In this document: positions 25,147 to 32,860 of the stretch, in pieces
Layout of the letters: each line of letters opens with the position of its first letter
Numbering within the stretch: position 1 is the first letter of the stretch
Source of the DNA: Acidobacteria bacterium UBA7540
GTDB taxonomy: Bacteria; Acidobacteriota; Terriglobia; UBA7540
Direction: 5' to 3'
Assembly: GCA_002478145.1 (NCBI GenBank)
Contig: DLMI01000026.1
Location: forward strand, 10,655 to 45,338
DNA: 34,684 nucleotides
The notes under the pieces: generated by a model
Database searches by the model: none
Seen by the model: the letters and a program-made list of their open reading frames with translations, nothing else
What the model was told of the DNA's origin: nothing
Translations under genes and position numbers: made by a program

Positions 25147-27003
25147 CTAGAGGAGATCGAAGTACATGCGATAAGGAAATCCTTGGCCCACCTCATAGAA
25201 GGGCACGAAGGCTCCCCACTCGGGCCTGAAGATGCTCTTCGGCTGGGCTGCTACCCGGAAATGCAGCCGGTCCCCAACGCGGGTAATTCCGAGATCTCCC
25301 CCGCCGGGCACGCTGGTGAGTCGCTGGGTGTAGCGTCCATCCTGGACCAAGACCACGGGGCCGCACATCAAGGCAACTCGTTGCGGATGCTGTTTGTCAA
25401 TTGGCACCAAGCGGAGTCGCATCGGAATCTGGATCGCGACGCGATCACCCGCATTCCACGCCCGCTCGATAGTGGCCCACGATCCGGGGTTGGCAGGCAC
25501 GTCGAGCTTGTTGCCGTTTACACTCACCGTCGCCCCCTGCGACCATTCGGGTACTCTGAATCCAAGCTTAAACGAGACGCTCTTTTGTGGCCGAACGGTC
25601 AGCGTGACGGTATCCGATTCCGGGTAGGCCGTCTCCTGTTCGATCTGGATCTCGTTTCCGTCGAGGTTCCAGGTTGCTGTGGAGGGCACAAACAAGTTGA
25701 CGCACAAACTGCGCTCGCCCTGGAAATAGATGATGTTGTGATAGTCCGCCACCGCCTGAATGTACGTGCCGGAGCAGCAAGGGTAGGGGTCCCAGTAGTA
25801 GTCTTTGCGCGCTGAAGCGATATGCGTGTCGGAGCCGAGCAGGTAATCCGAATAGTAGAAGGTCCTCCCTCCGGAGGCCATGGGCAGCGCCGCCCCGATC
25901 CCGTTGTAGAGTAGCTTCTCCATCCAGTCTCCATACCGGGCTTCGCCGGTGAACTCGATCAAGTAGCGCCCCAGCTTGAAGACCGCCCACGCCCCACAGG
26001 GGGTCTCAAACGTGTTCGCCTCGCGTTCGAGTGACCTGCCCAGTTCGCCGTCCGGCGCTACCAGCCTTTCCGCCGGACCGTAACCGCCTGTGGCGTAGCA
26101 TTGCACCTTTTGAAAGTGGTCGTAGGCGTGTACGATGGTCTCGAGATACTCGGGCTTGCCGGTAAGGGCGTAAGTCATAGCAGCGCTGCTCAGGGTGTTG
26201 ACGTGGCTGTAAGCATGGAAGTGGGCCGGGTCAAGTGGGACCTCTCCATTGAACATACCCCAGTAGTGGTCGTAGCGCCACAGGTCACCGAAGGTTTTGT
26301 AAGTGCTGTTTCCGGTCGAGCGGTAGGCGCGATAAAGATTCTCGGATAACGTGTACCACTCCGGAGAGATGCCCTGAGCGTCGTCCACGGTGGCCGCCTT
26401 TCGAGTGCGGTCGAGGTTCCGCATAGCCCAATCAGTGATTCTCTCCAGCACCGGGAGTGAATCCTTCTCGCCGCCGTACTCATAAAGATCCACCAACCCA
26501 CATACCAGCTTGTCCCAGGCGTAGTGAGAGAATCTCAGCTCCTGCGCCAAGGTCGGAGAGTAGGGCGTGCCGTCCGGCTCGATCGTCTTCGCCCACTCGC
26601 GCATCAGACGGACAGCCTTGGCGCGCATTGCCGTGTCGCCGGTGGCTTTGTACATTCGCGCCATGCCGCTCAGCCATTGGCCAAAGACCATCCCGGTGTC
26701 TTCCGAACCCCAGGCGCCCATGTCGTTCCCCGGGGCCAGCATGCCGACTCTCTTGCGGAAGCCTTTAAGGATGTCATCGTCCGGGAGATTGTAGAAGTAA
26801 TCTCGCGTGGCATCATATTGTTTCTTCAACATGCCATCCCCGAGACGCACTCCCTGGTAATTGAACGTCGCCAGGTACACTTGCGGTTCCGAAGCGCTGG
26901 ATGGAAGCGCGGTTGGGGGCTCAAAGGCGCGCAGCGCATAGGGAGCCAGGGGAGCCCCCACCAAGAGGTTCAGGAACTGTCTTCTGCTGGAAATGTGGTC
27001 CAT
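25147..27003 (-). CDS. GH127-family glycoside hydrolase (copy 3)
   Basis: 618 residues, a secreted enzyme with a twin-arginine-type signal (SSRRQFLNLLVGAPLAPYA). The barrel is complete, with RLGDGMLKKQYDATRDYF near the N-terminus and a Cys-Cys nucleophile site in YPCCSGTYIQA. The other metal site reads NTFETPCGAWA: Glu and Cys are separated by two residues instead of one as in copies 1 and 2. This marks a different subfamily of the DUF1680 group, possibly with another substrate. The C-terminal beta-sandwich is KLGFRVPEWSQGATVSVNG. The start at 27003 has GGGAGG nine bases upstream. An in-frame ATG at 27057 would only add residues before the signal. Its upstream side runs into IS1380-A. Confidence 0.88.
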   Translation of the reverse strand: MDHISSRRQFLNLLVGAPLAPYALRAFEPPTALPSSASEPQVYLATFNYQGVRLGDGMLKKQYDATRDYFYNLPDDDILKGFRKRVGMLAPGNDMGAWGSEDTGMVFGQWLSGMARMYKATGDTAMRAKAVRLMREWAKTIEPDGTPYSPTLAQELRFSHYAWDKLVCGLVDLYEYGGEKDSLPVLERITDWAMRNLDRTRKAATVDDAQGISPEWYTLSENLYRAYRSTGNSTYKTFGDLWRYDHYWGMFNGEVPLDPAHFHAYSHVNTLSSAAMTYALTGKPEYLETIVHAYDHFQKVQCYATGGYGPAERLVAPDGELGRSLEREANTFETPCGAWAVFKLGRYLIEFTGEARYGDWMEKLLYNGIGAALPMASGGRTFYYSDYLLGSDTHIASARKDYYWDPYPCCSGTYIQAVADYHNIIYFQGERSLCVNLFVPSTATWNLDGNEIQIEQETAYPESDTVTLTVRPQKSVSFKLGFRVPEWSQGATVSVNGNKLDVPANPGSWATIERAWNAGDRVAIQIPMRLRLVPIDKQHPQRVALMCGPVVLVQDGRYTQRLTSVPGGGDLGITRVGDRLHFRVAAQPKSIFRPEWGAFVPFYEVGQGFPYRMYFDLL

Positions 27004-27199
27004 GGGTAACCTCCCATTCGTAAATCGAATCACCCGCGCCGGTCTCGCGGTGTTCATCCGGAATTTCCATTATGGGCTTTCTGCCCGGCCGATAATATAC
27101 ACCTGACCACCGCTGAACGCAATTGTCAGTCGGATTTGCAGTGCCAGGTGCTTCCACAGGCCACGGAACGGCCAGCTTTGTTCCTCCGGACAACCCCAA

Positions 27200-28699
27200 G
27201 GCCTTACTTCGACCCTTGCCTCCTACACTTTTCCCACCCCACCCTCCCTGCTCACTGAAACCTGCTCGTTCGGCAGCTCACCTACCCTGCTGGCACGGAC
27301 AGCGAGCCGATCCGCCGCACCATGGCCCCGAAGAGTCGCCGGGTCAGATGGCTCTCAGCTAGTAGTAACCAGTAATAGCGGGCGTGTTTCAGCAGTCGGC
27401 CGCCCCTTTTCACCAACCGCTGCTGCAAACTGGTCAGCGACCAGTTGCCAATCCGGTTTGGCAACACCAGCCGCCGCCACAGGTTCCCCAAATTGTACGC
27501 AATCACGCTCAGCCACAGCCGCACTTCATTTGACCGGAACCGATGGCAACTCAGCCGCGTCATCTTCACCGCCTGCTTGCCTTCCTTGATCCACTGCTCC
27601 GCCGTGCCGCGCTTGTTGTAGAACCGCACCACGGCCCGGCTGTCAGCCTCCAGGTTGGTCACGATGAATCCGACCCGAGGGAATAACTCTCCAACGTGGA
27701 ACTCCACCTTCGCCACCACCCGCCGTGGTATCCTCCAGCTCGCTGCCTGATAGAGAAAGCTCTTGTACCAAACCACCGGCTTATGCCTTGGACATCCCAC
27801 TGGACGAGTCAACAACCCCTCGATGTCCCGCTGCAGGCTGTCGTTGGCCGGGATGCGAATCGCATACTTCACGCCACGCTCTTCCAGCGCCTCGTACACC
27901 TCCGGCTTGGCGAAGGCCGCGTCGGCCCGGAACACAACGTCCTTGCCCAGCTTCTGCTGCCGCTCGATCTCTGGCAGCAGCAGTTCTCCCCACTCTTCAG
28001 CACTGTGCACATTGCCGGGCCTCAGCTTTGCCGCCAGGCAGTCGCCTTCACGATTGAACAGCCGCAGCGGGTGATAGCAGGTGGACTGGAAGTGGCCGTT
28101 GTACGCGCTGTTCTCCTGCTGGCCGTACACTGGAATCTCGGTGCTGTCCATGTCCAGCACTATGTCCAGCACTATCCGCGGTGGCGTATCGATGGCCTCG
28201 GCCTTGGCGATGAGTTCGCGGTTGATGCGGGCCAAGCTACGGAAGTTGTCCTCCTCGGCCAGCATCTCGGTCTCAAAAGTCTGCAAGCGGGAGGTCAGCG
28301 CCGCGCCTCGGTCCCAGATCCTCTGCGAACTGACCAAGCGGAACGTCGGGTCGGCGGCCAATCGTTCGGCGTCGTTGAGGTCCTCATAACCTGCCAAGCG
28401 GCTGTAAACCGACTGCCGCACCAGATCGGTCACCGTAAATTGTTTATTCAAGCCCTGTCGCGAGTCGCTCAAGTGTTCGTCGATGAGCTTCTCCAGACCC
28501 AGTCGCTCATCCAACTCGCGAATCAGAATCAGGCCACCATCGGAAGTCACTCGCGATCCCTGGAAATCGACCTTCAAGGAAGCATTGAACGAGAGCTAAA
28601 AGGGCTGATTTTGTTTCTCACCCATAGGGTGTGTACCTCCGAGACGTCTTCAGTGCGTTTAGACCCGCATAAATACTGATGAAAGATATCACCCGCAGG
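27200..28699 (-). mobile_element. IS1380-A: IS1380-family element (limits approximate)
   Basis: The transposase is at 27282-28577. The region before its start (28578-28699) aligns with the left arm of IS1380-B (28869-28954 continued at 34216). Shared landmarks include ATGCGGGTC/T, GAAGAC, CGGAGG, ACACCC-ATGGG, and AAATCAGCC before the gene. The left terminus is near 28699, where CCTG on the - strand lines up with CCTG at 28869. The right terminus is not resolved. Confidence 0.7.
27282..28577 (-). CDS. IS1380-family DDE transposase (copy A)
   Basis: 431 residues. VTSDGGLILIRELDERLGLE, YSRLAGYEDLNDAERL, LDMDSTEIPVYGQQE (first catalytic Asp), VVFRADAAFAKPEVY (second Asp), FYNKRGTAEQWIKEGKQA (Glu region) and LRLWLSVIAYNLGNLWRRL-type sequence are all present. 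No ATG precedes the homology. The first usable codon is the TTG at 28577, so the start is uncertain. A 12-base tandem repeat (28151-28174) inserts four residues just before the catalytic DMDST compared with copy B. That may impair activity. Confidence 0.85.
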   Translation of the reverse strand: MKVDFQGSRVTSDGGLILIRELDERLGLEKLIDEHLSDSRQGLNKQFTVTDLVRQSVYSRLAGYEDLNDAERLAADPTFRLVSSQRIWDRGAALTSRLQTFETEMLAEEDNFRSLARINRELIAKAEAIDTPPRIVLDIVLDMDSTEIPVYGQQENSAYNGHFQSTCYHPLRLFNREGDCLAAKLRPGNVHSAEEWGELLLPEIERQQKLGKDVVFRADAAFAKPEVYEALEERGVKYAIRIPANDSLQRDIEGLLTRPVGCPRHKPVVWYKSFLYQAASWRIPRRVVAKVEFHVGELFPRVGFIVTNLEADSRAVVRFYNKRGTAEQWIKEGKQAVKMTRLSCHRFRSNEVRLWLSVIAYNLGNLWRRLVLPNRIGNWSLTSLQQRLVKRGGRLLKHARYYWLLLAESHLTRRLFGAMVRRIGSLSVPAG

Positions 28700-28868
28700 C
28701 TCGCTGGAATGCCTTCATTTCGGAAATGTCCTTTGGTTTGTATTTGTCTCATAGCGGTGGCGTGGATCAGGTGCAGGTTTCCGTCGTGCCGTGAAACTGC
28801 TTGGACTCATTTGTGTTGGGGGTTTAACGTGAAAGGGGTATAATCCCATATTTCCATTTTGAACTCCA
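28700..28868. other. Spacer between two divergent IS1380 elements
   Basis: 169 bases without a recognisable gene, between the left ends of IS1380-A and IS1380-B. Confidence 0.4.
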
Positions 28869-28954
28869 CCTGTGAATCTTCGGATGTTGGCCGTCATCAA
28901 TATTGATGCGGGTTTGAACGTGATGAAGACATGCCGGAGGTCAACACCCAATGG
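28869..28954 (+). mobile_element. IS1380-B, left arm (separated from its transposase by IS110-B)
   Basis: Aligns with the upstream arm of IS1380-A up to ACACCCAATGGG. The alignment then resumes at 34216 with GAGACATAAAATCAGCC. The 5261 bases in between are IS110-B and its own insertion. Confidence 0.7.
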
Positions 28955-29208
28955 GTTCTATAAGGGGGGAAGTCAAGAGAAACAGTTCCCCCACGGCTGG
29001 ACGTTCTCTTCCTTCCAGCCCCACGTGATTAAACAGGGTCGGTTCTGACCGACCGCGCCATCCACGCGAAGGCTGGACACTGCGGCCCAGCAGTTCCGGT
29101 TTTCTCTCCCAGCGGTTTTCATCGCCTCTTCGCGACGAAGCCAGTGCGCTCTGAAACCAACAAGCAGAACGGTTGTCAGGTGGCAACCATGGTTCTATTA
29201 GGGACTCG
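28955..29208 (-). ncRNA. IS110-B putative bridge RNA, donor-loop half
   Basis: Homologous to 20472-20753 of IS110-A. It carries ATAGAAC (complement of 29192-29198), identical to the element's own right end (complement of 28955-28961), followed by CCATGGTTGCCA as in copy A. It is separated from the target-loop half by the transposon, so no continuous RNA can be made. Confidence 0.55.
29201..29208. repeat. Target-site duplication, left copy (GGGACTCG)
   Basis: Identical 8 bases occur at 32884-32891, immediately outside the transposon's inverted repeats. Joining the flanks restores IS110 sequence (compare GGCCACGAGTCTC in IS110-A). Confidence 0.9.
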
Positions 29209-29231
29209 GGTAGTGGCGTCATTTGAAATTC
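29209..29231 (+). repeat. Terminal inverted repeat, left
   Basis: Begins GGTAGTGGCGTCATTTG and ends AATTC. 22 of 23 positions match the complement of 32861-32883; the single difference is A versus G at position 18. Confidence 0.9.
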
Positions 29232-29254
29232 ACTGAAAAAGGGAGTGGCAAAAG

Positions 29255-30058
29255 ATGGAGGGATTGTATCAGTTGGCGGTTGATTTCGAACGGAAACCGC
29301 CGTACCCTGTAAAACCTACCGAGAGGAAGATAATTGTGACAGCGGTCGTGGGGATGCGGTGTAGCGATGGCATAGTGATTTGCGCCGACCAGCAGGTTTC
29401 GGCACCGGATTACCACAAATACTACGAGTGCAAGATTTTCGTTGAGTGTGGGGAGAAGTGAGTAGTTGTCATGGCCTACGCCGGGCTGCCTCAACTTGCC
29501 AAGGAAGCCAAGGATAAGATTGCCAGGGCGCTGGAAGACATCAACATCGGACTCACCAAGGGGCGAGTGGATGCAGACACGGTTTATAAGATCGCAGACG
29601 AGGTTCTTACCGGGATGGGCCGTCACTACGCTGACCTCAATCTTCAGATGCTCATCGCTGTTTCCTCTCTCTCTGATATATTCACGCCATTGCAGATGTT
29701 TGTTTTCGACAGCAAAGGACTTTATCCAGCGGATACTCTTCAGCTTCTAGGGCTCGGAGATTCTTCTTTGCTGCGTTACCTCTACGATACGGCGTACCCC
29801 CCAAAAATGGATACTAGGTTGGGCGCTCGCTTAGCAATCTATATGGTTGAAAACGCAAAGAAGTACATTGACCACTGCGGCGGTAAGACAGACCTAATCA
29901 TTATCAAGGAAGGACGCAAGTGGTACTCCGCTGACGATTTCGCAATCGAGGCCATTTCTGAAGCCGCATCCCGAAGTCAAGGTGAGGCCCTACGGAAGAT
30001 GATAGAGAATCTCCACCTTCCCCACGGATACCCAGACCCGTTTCAGAAATTACCTTGA
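29255..30058 (+). pseudogene. Proteasome-beta/HslV-like Ntn hydrolase with in-frame TGA
   Basis: 267 codons plus stop. After a 28-residue leader, TAVVGMRCSDGIVICADQQV opens an Ntn-hydrolase fold. Taking Thr29 as residue 1 puts Asp exactly at 17 (ICAD) and Lys at 32 (ECKIF), close to the T1/D17/K33 triad of proteasome beta subunits. Codon 69 is TGA (29459-29461). The frame continues without shift as VVVMAYAGLPQLAKEAKDKI, the next strands of the fold. A Trp (TGG) is common at this place, so a single G-to-A change explains the stop. The final TGA (30056-30058) overlaps the next gene's -35 box. The ribosome site is GGGAGTGG before 29255. It may be a recent nonsense allele, readthrough or a sequencing error. 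The role on a transposon is unknown. Confidence 0.6.
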
Positions 30059-30083
30059 CATCAGCAAGCGGATGCTGTAATAT
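30055..30083 (+). promoter_or_regulatory. Consensus sigma-70 promoter for the 45-aa gene
   Basis: TTGACA (30055-30060), a 17-base spacer, then TAATAT (30078-30083). Transcription would start six to seven bases later, at or next to the ATG at 30090, giving a leaderless mRNA. Confidence 0.75.
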
Positions 30084-30089
30084 AACACT

Positions 30090-30227
30090 ATGAAAAAGAA
30101 CCCTGCCGCTGTCGCCCTCGGGAAAATGGGTGGTAACGCAACTGCGAAGCGCGGCCCTGAATACTTTCGCAAGATTGCCGCCATGCGCAAAACCTATGCT
30201 GGCGGAAGACCTCCAAAGAAGAAATAG
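30090..30227 (+). CDS. Small basic conserved protein, 45 aa
   Basis: Sequence pattern: MKKNPAAVALGKMGGNATAK, then RGPEYFRKIAAMRKT and a GGRPPKKK end. The GKxGGxxxAKxxxxEYxxxIAxxxxT layout is a recurring small bacterial protein type (often AlG(R/K)xGG...) of unknown role, probably nucleic-acid binding given 13 Lys/Arg. It is too short for usual gene callers but has a near-perfect promoter ending directly at its ATG and no ribosome site, so leaderless translation is likely. It lies between the Ntn hydrolase and the transposase inside the transposon. Confidence 0.6.
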   Translation: MKKNPAAVALGKMGGNATAKRGPEYFRKIAAMRKTYAGGRPPKKK

Positions 30228-30266
30228 GTTCGATCATGTCGTCGGGCTTGGACACAAAATTAGTGC

Positions 30267-30296
30267 TTGACAAACAGCAAGCGGTTCCTGTATTCT
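30267..30296 (+). promoter_or_regulatory. Probable sigma-70 promoter for the IS1-type transposase
   Basis: TTGACA (30267-30272), 18 bases, TATTCT (30291-30296). It is followed by a leader of about 120 bases with a strong hairpin before the transposase ATG. Confidence 0.6.
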
Positions 30297-30312
30297 AGGT
30301 CTGAAAGAGAAA

Positions 30313-30344
30313 GCCCCGCCCTCAGCGCTAACTGAGAACGGGGC
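30313..30344 (+). promoter_or_regulatory. Two-tier leader hairpin before the transposase
   Basis: GCCCCG pairs with CGGGGC (outer 6 bp), CC/AA forms an internal loop, and CTCAG pairs with CTGAG around CGCTAA. There is no U-tract, so it is more likely a leader structure that dampens transposase translation or read-in transcription than a terminator. Confidence 0.45.
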
Positions 30345-30422
30345 CAAATCAGCACGCGGAGTGAGCCGCAATGCCGACCTCAAAAACATTATCGGCTCGC
30401 CTCGCGGGAAAGGCAAGCCGAA

Positions 30423-31265
30423 ATGAATGTCCTTCCAGTAGAAAAACAAATCCAGATCATCAACGGACTCATCGAGGGTTGCTCGATGAGAGCCACGGCC
30501 CGAATGGTTGGAGTGGAGCGCAATACTGTTGCGCGGACACTGCTGAAAATCGGCGAACGGTGCGCGGCGCTGCTGGACACCAAAATCCGGCGCGTTCCTG
30601 CTCGTCGCGTCCAAGTGGACGAAATCTAGACTTACATCTTCAAGAAGCAAGCCCTCATTACCGACGACGATCCGCCGGAGCGCGGCGACCAATACGTGTT
30701 CATCGGCATGGACGCTGACACGAAGCTCGTGATCTCGCACCTGATTGGCAAGCGAGACGCGGCGACGGCATTCCATCTAATCTCCGACCTCAAAGAGCGG
30801 TTGGCGTACCGCGTCCAACTCACAACGGATGGATTCCGCCCGTACCTTAATGCCGTCGAAGATAACTTCGGAGCGGACATTGACTACGCCATGCTGGTGA
30901 AGGTGTACGGAACCGAGGAGCGAGAGGCAGGGGCGCCCGAGTGGTACGGACCTCCTAGAGTCATCGCAGCGATGCCGACACCCATCACGGGGAAGCCTCA
31001 CCCGCGTTACATTTCAACCTCGTACATCGAGCGCCAGAACCTCACCATTAGGATGCAAGCGCGAAGGTTCACGCGACTGACGAACGCCTTCAGCAAGAAA
31101 TTGGCGAACTTGAAGGCCCAGGTTGCGCTACACTTTGCCCATTACAACTTTGTGAGAATTCACCAGACCTTGAGGGTCACACCAGCAATGCAAGCTGGAA
31201 TTACCGAGCATGTGTGGGAACTTGGTGAACTTCTGACGGCGAACACAGAGCCGAGTGCCGCATAA
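30423..31265 (+). pseudogene. IS1-family-type DDE transposase with in-frame TAG
   Basis: 280 codons plus stop. The N-terminal helix-turn-helix (CSMRATARMVGVERNTVART) is followed by RRVQVDEI, then TAG at codon 69 (30627-30629), then TYIFKKQAL in the same frame. The family has DEIW here, so a Trp codon became amber. The remainder is intact: FIGMDADTKLVISHLIGKRD, VQLTTDGFRPYLNAVEDNFG, and STSYIERQNLTIRMQARRFT with the catalytic Glu region, then HYNFVRIHQTLR. The transposase would catalyse movement of the surrounding transposon. The 68-residue first product resembles InsA of IS1, a DNA-binding repressor, but no readthrough signal is visible, so an inactivating mutation is the simplest view. Confidence 0.7.
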
Positions 31266-31276
31266 AATCGCTTTCC

Positions 31277-31310
31277 ACGGGCGGGGGTACGCGATACAAT
31301 CCCCGCCCGT
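31277..31310 (+). terminator. Strong GC-rich hairpin between transposase and membrane-protein gene
   Basis: ACGGGCGGGG (31277-31286) pairs with CCCCGCCCGT (31301-31310) in a 10-bp stem with a loop of about 14 bases, 11 bases after the transposase stop. No U-run follows and an ATG begins two bases later. It could end transposase transcripts or hide the downstream start. Confidence 0.45.
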
Positions 31311-31311
31311 A

Positions 31312-32010
31312 ATGGAGGACTACTCGAAGAACCCGATCAAGGCCGGATTCCAAATCATCGGCGATATGCTCTACCTCGCGTTATACCATGTAGAGGCCAG
31401 CATTCGCTATGTGGGGGACTGGCTCTCAATGAAGATTCGCAAATACAAGCTAACTCTCGCGTGCATCATCGGTTTCGTTCTCTTCTGTGTTTTTGTGTGG
31501 CCGACCGCCTATCGCTTCGACCATATCCAGGTGTCGGTTGGTCGAACCTTTCCGGTTAGGATCAATCGCTTCACGGGATCTACCGAGATTCTGTATCCGA
31601 GTGGTTGGACTAGGGTAAAAGAACCTCAGTCGGAAAAGGCCTACAGTCCTTTTCTGCCGACAGAAGATGAACTTAGCTCAGACGAATTGGCCAAGCTGGA
31701 GATTCGCGGTGCCCTGGAGGACTGGGTGGAAAGGGAAGGAAGCTGGGGCATGATCCGTTTCGACGTTTACAACGGCTTGCCCAATGTCACCGTGAAAGAG
31801 ATAACCGTAGAAATCAGCGTGGTTAACTCAAAACAGAACAAGTTGGTTGAACGTAGACAGTATCGAATAAGAGGATATTACCCAGTAAGCCAAGAAGCGC
31901 CGATTTCCCCATTACAGACTGGTGCTTTCGCCACTCAGTTGGGGTTTGATGTCGCGCACGACGATCCCTGGTCTTTTCGGGTTCTCAGTGCGAAAGGTGT
32001 GAAGCGCTAG
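31312..32010 (+). CDS. Single-pass membrane protein of unknown function
   Basis: 232 residues from the ATG at 31312. A soluble N-terminal segment of about 45 residues with basic end (MKIRKYK) precedes one transmembrane helix (LTLACIIGFVLFCVFVW, residues 47-63). A polar C-terminal domain of about 165 residues follows, probably outside the membrane by the positive-inside rule. It contains a beta-rich stretch (FDVYNGLPNVTVKEITVEIS). I do not recognise a family. No ribosome site precedes this ATG, and a hairpin touches it, so the start could be the ATG at 31429 (MKIRKYKL). It is a passenger of the transposon. Confidence 0.6.
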   Translation: MEDYSKNPIKAGFQIIGDMLYLALYHVEASIRYVGDWLSMKIRKYKLTLACIIGFVLFCVFVWPTAYRFDHIQVSVGRTFPVRINRFTGSTEILYPSGWTRVKEPQSEKAYSPFLPTEDELSSDELAKLEIRGALEDWVEREGSWGMIRFDVYNGLPNVTVKEITVEISVVNSKQNKLVERRQYRIRGYYPVSQEAPISPLQTGAFATQLGFDVAHDDPWSFRVLSAKGVKR

Positions 32011-32330
32011 CGCGTTCTTCTGCGCCGCTTGCTCCGGTCCCGGACAATTCTTTGCGTTTCTCCTGGCCTTATCCACGCTGGTTCCAAGTGTGTCCCTCGT
32101 ATGGGACGCTCGGGTTCTGCTGTCCCAACTTCACCGGGTCGAATTGGTCTCGTCTGTTTGAATGATTTTTGTTCTGGCATCGGGCACACTCCTATGCTAC
32201 CCTTGGAATTGCGCTCGAAGAGTTATCATATGCCCCGACTGCAATCGGGGCATTACATTCTTCCCATTATATCAGATTAGACAAACCAAAGGACTATGCC
32301 ACAAGGATGCTTCTGGCCAGAGGAGTAATT
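32011..32330. other. Gene-free stretch inside the transposon
   Basis: 320 bases with only short frames and no family match. It holds the hairpin at 32230-32253. Confidence 0.4.
32230..32253 (+). terminator. 9-bp hairpin, possible terminator
   Basis: ATGCCCCGA pairs perfectly with TCGGGGCAT around CTGCAA. A moderately T-rich sequence (TACATTCTT) follows. It could terminate transcripts of the membrane-protein gene. Confidence 0.4.
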
Positions 32331-32519
32331 ATGACGTACGATCTATGCAATGAAAACGTGTACATTGCCAAGATTTCAAAAACTCCCGATGGGAAATTCA
32401 CTATCTCGACGGCATTGGGCAGTGCCTTTTCGCAGGCTGAACTTCGCCAAGAGCTGATGGCAAAACACCCGGCCGCACTTGTCTCCGACCTCATGTATCG
32501 AGTGAGCCGATTGATCTAG
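32331..32519 (+). CDS. Small orphan protein, 62 aa
   Basis: Starts MTYDLCNENVYIAKISKTPD with AGGAG five bases upstream, a strong ribosome site. Predicted to be a short alpha/beta protein ending in a helix (LVSDLMYRVSRLI). I recognise no family. It is followed 68 bases later by the zinc-ribbon gene on the same strand. Confidence 0.5.
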   Translation: MTYDLCNENVYIAKISKTPDGKFTISTALGSAFSQAELRQELMAKHPAALVSDLMYRVSRLI

Positions 32520-32587
32520 CAAGAGCCTGGGAAAACCATTGACGCAACTTTCGCCCACTACCCCAGGTCAAGAAAGGAAAAATCGAA

Positions 32588-32776
32588 ATGATCTGCAAAA
32601 ATTGCGGCAGGGAACATGAAAATACCCGAGGTAAATGCCCGTTCTGCCAACCTCACCGTTTGAGGAAAAGGCGTAAACAGGATTCTGCCGAACGGGACGA
32701 AGCTGAAAGGATTTCTCGGTTAACGGAAGAAATTGACAGGAACTGGCGTGCTGCAAAACAGGAACATCGAGGTTAA
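32588..32776 (+). CDS. Small zinc-ribbon protein, 62 aa
   Basis: Cys3-x2-Cys6 and Cys17-x2-Cys20 form a CxxC-x10-CxxC zinc ribbon (ICKNCG and KCPFC). A strongly charged, probably helical tail follows (RKRRKQDSAERDEAERISRL). Likely nucleic-acid or protein binding. An AAGGAAAA ribosome site lies upstream. A passenger near the right end of the transposon. Confidence 0.55.
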   Translation: MICKNCGREHENTRGKCPFCQPHRLRKRRKQDSAERDEAERISRLTEEIDRNWRAAKQEHRG

Positions 32777-32791
32777 AATTCCCGGAGCAAC

Positions 32792-32860
32792 ATGGCACGT
32801 CATACCGAGCGAAAACAGCGTCGCAATGATGCTCCAGCATTTTTCCTTCCACTCGACTAA
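32792..32860 (+). CDS. Possible 22-aa peptide next to the right inverted repeat
   Basis: ATG with GGAG six bases upstream encodes MARHTERKQRRNDAPAFFLP plus two residues. The stop TAA touches the right inverted repeat at 32861. Short and unsupported by homology, so this may be chance. Confidence 0.2.
   Translation: MARHTERKQRRNDAPAFFLPLD

Noticed and set aside
27696..28679. A 327-codon + strand frame
   Set aside because: Antisense of the IS1380-A transposase.
29255..31265. Alternative genetic code with TGA and TAG read as Trp
   Set aside because: Both codons serve as ordinary stops of other genes here, and the Ntn hydrolase itself ends in TGA. Two isolated changes are better explained by mutation.
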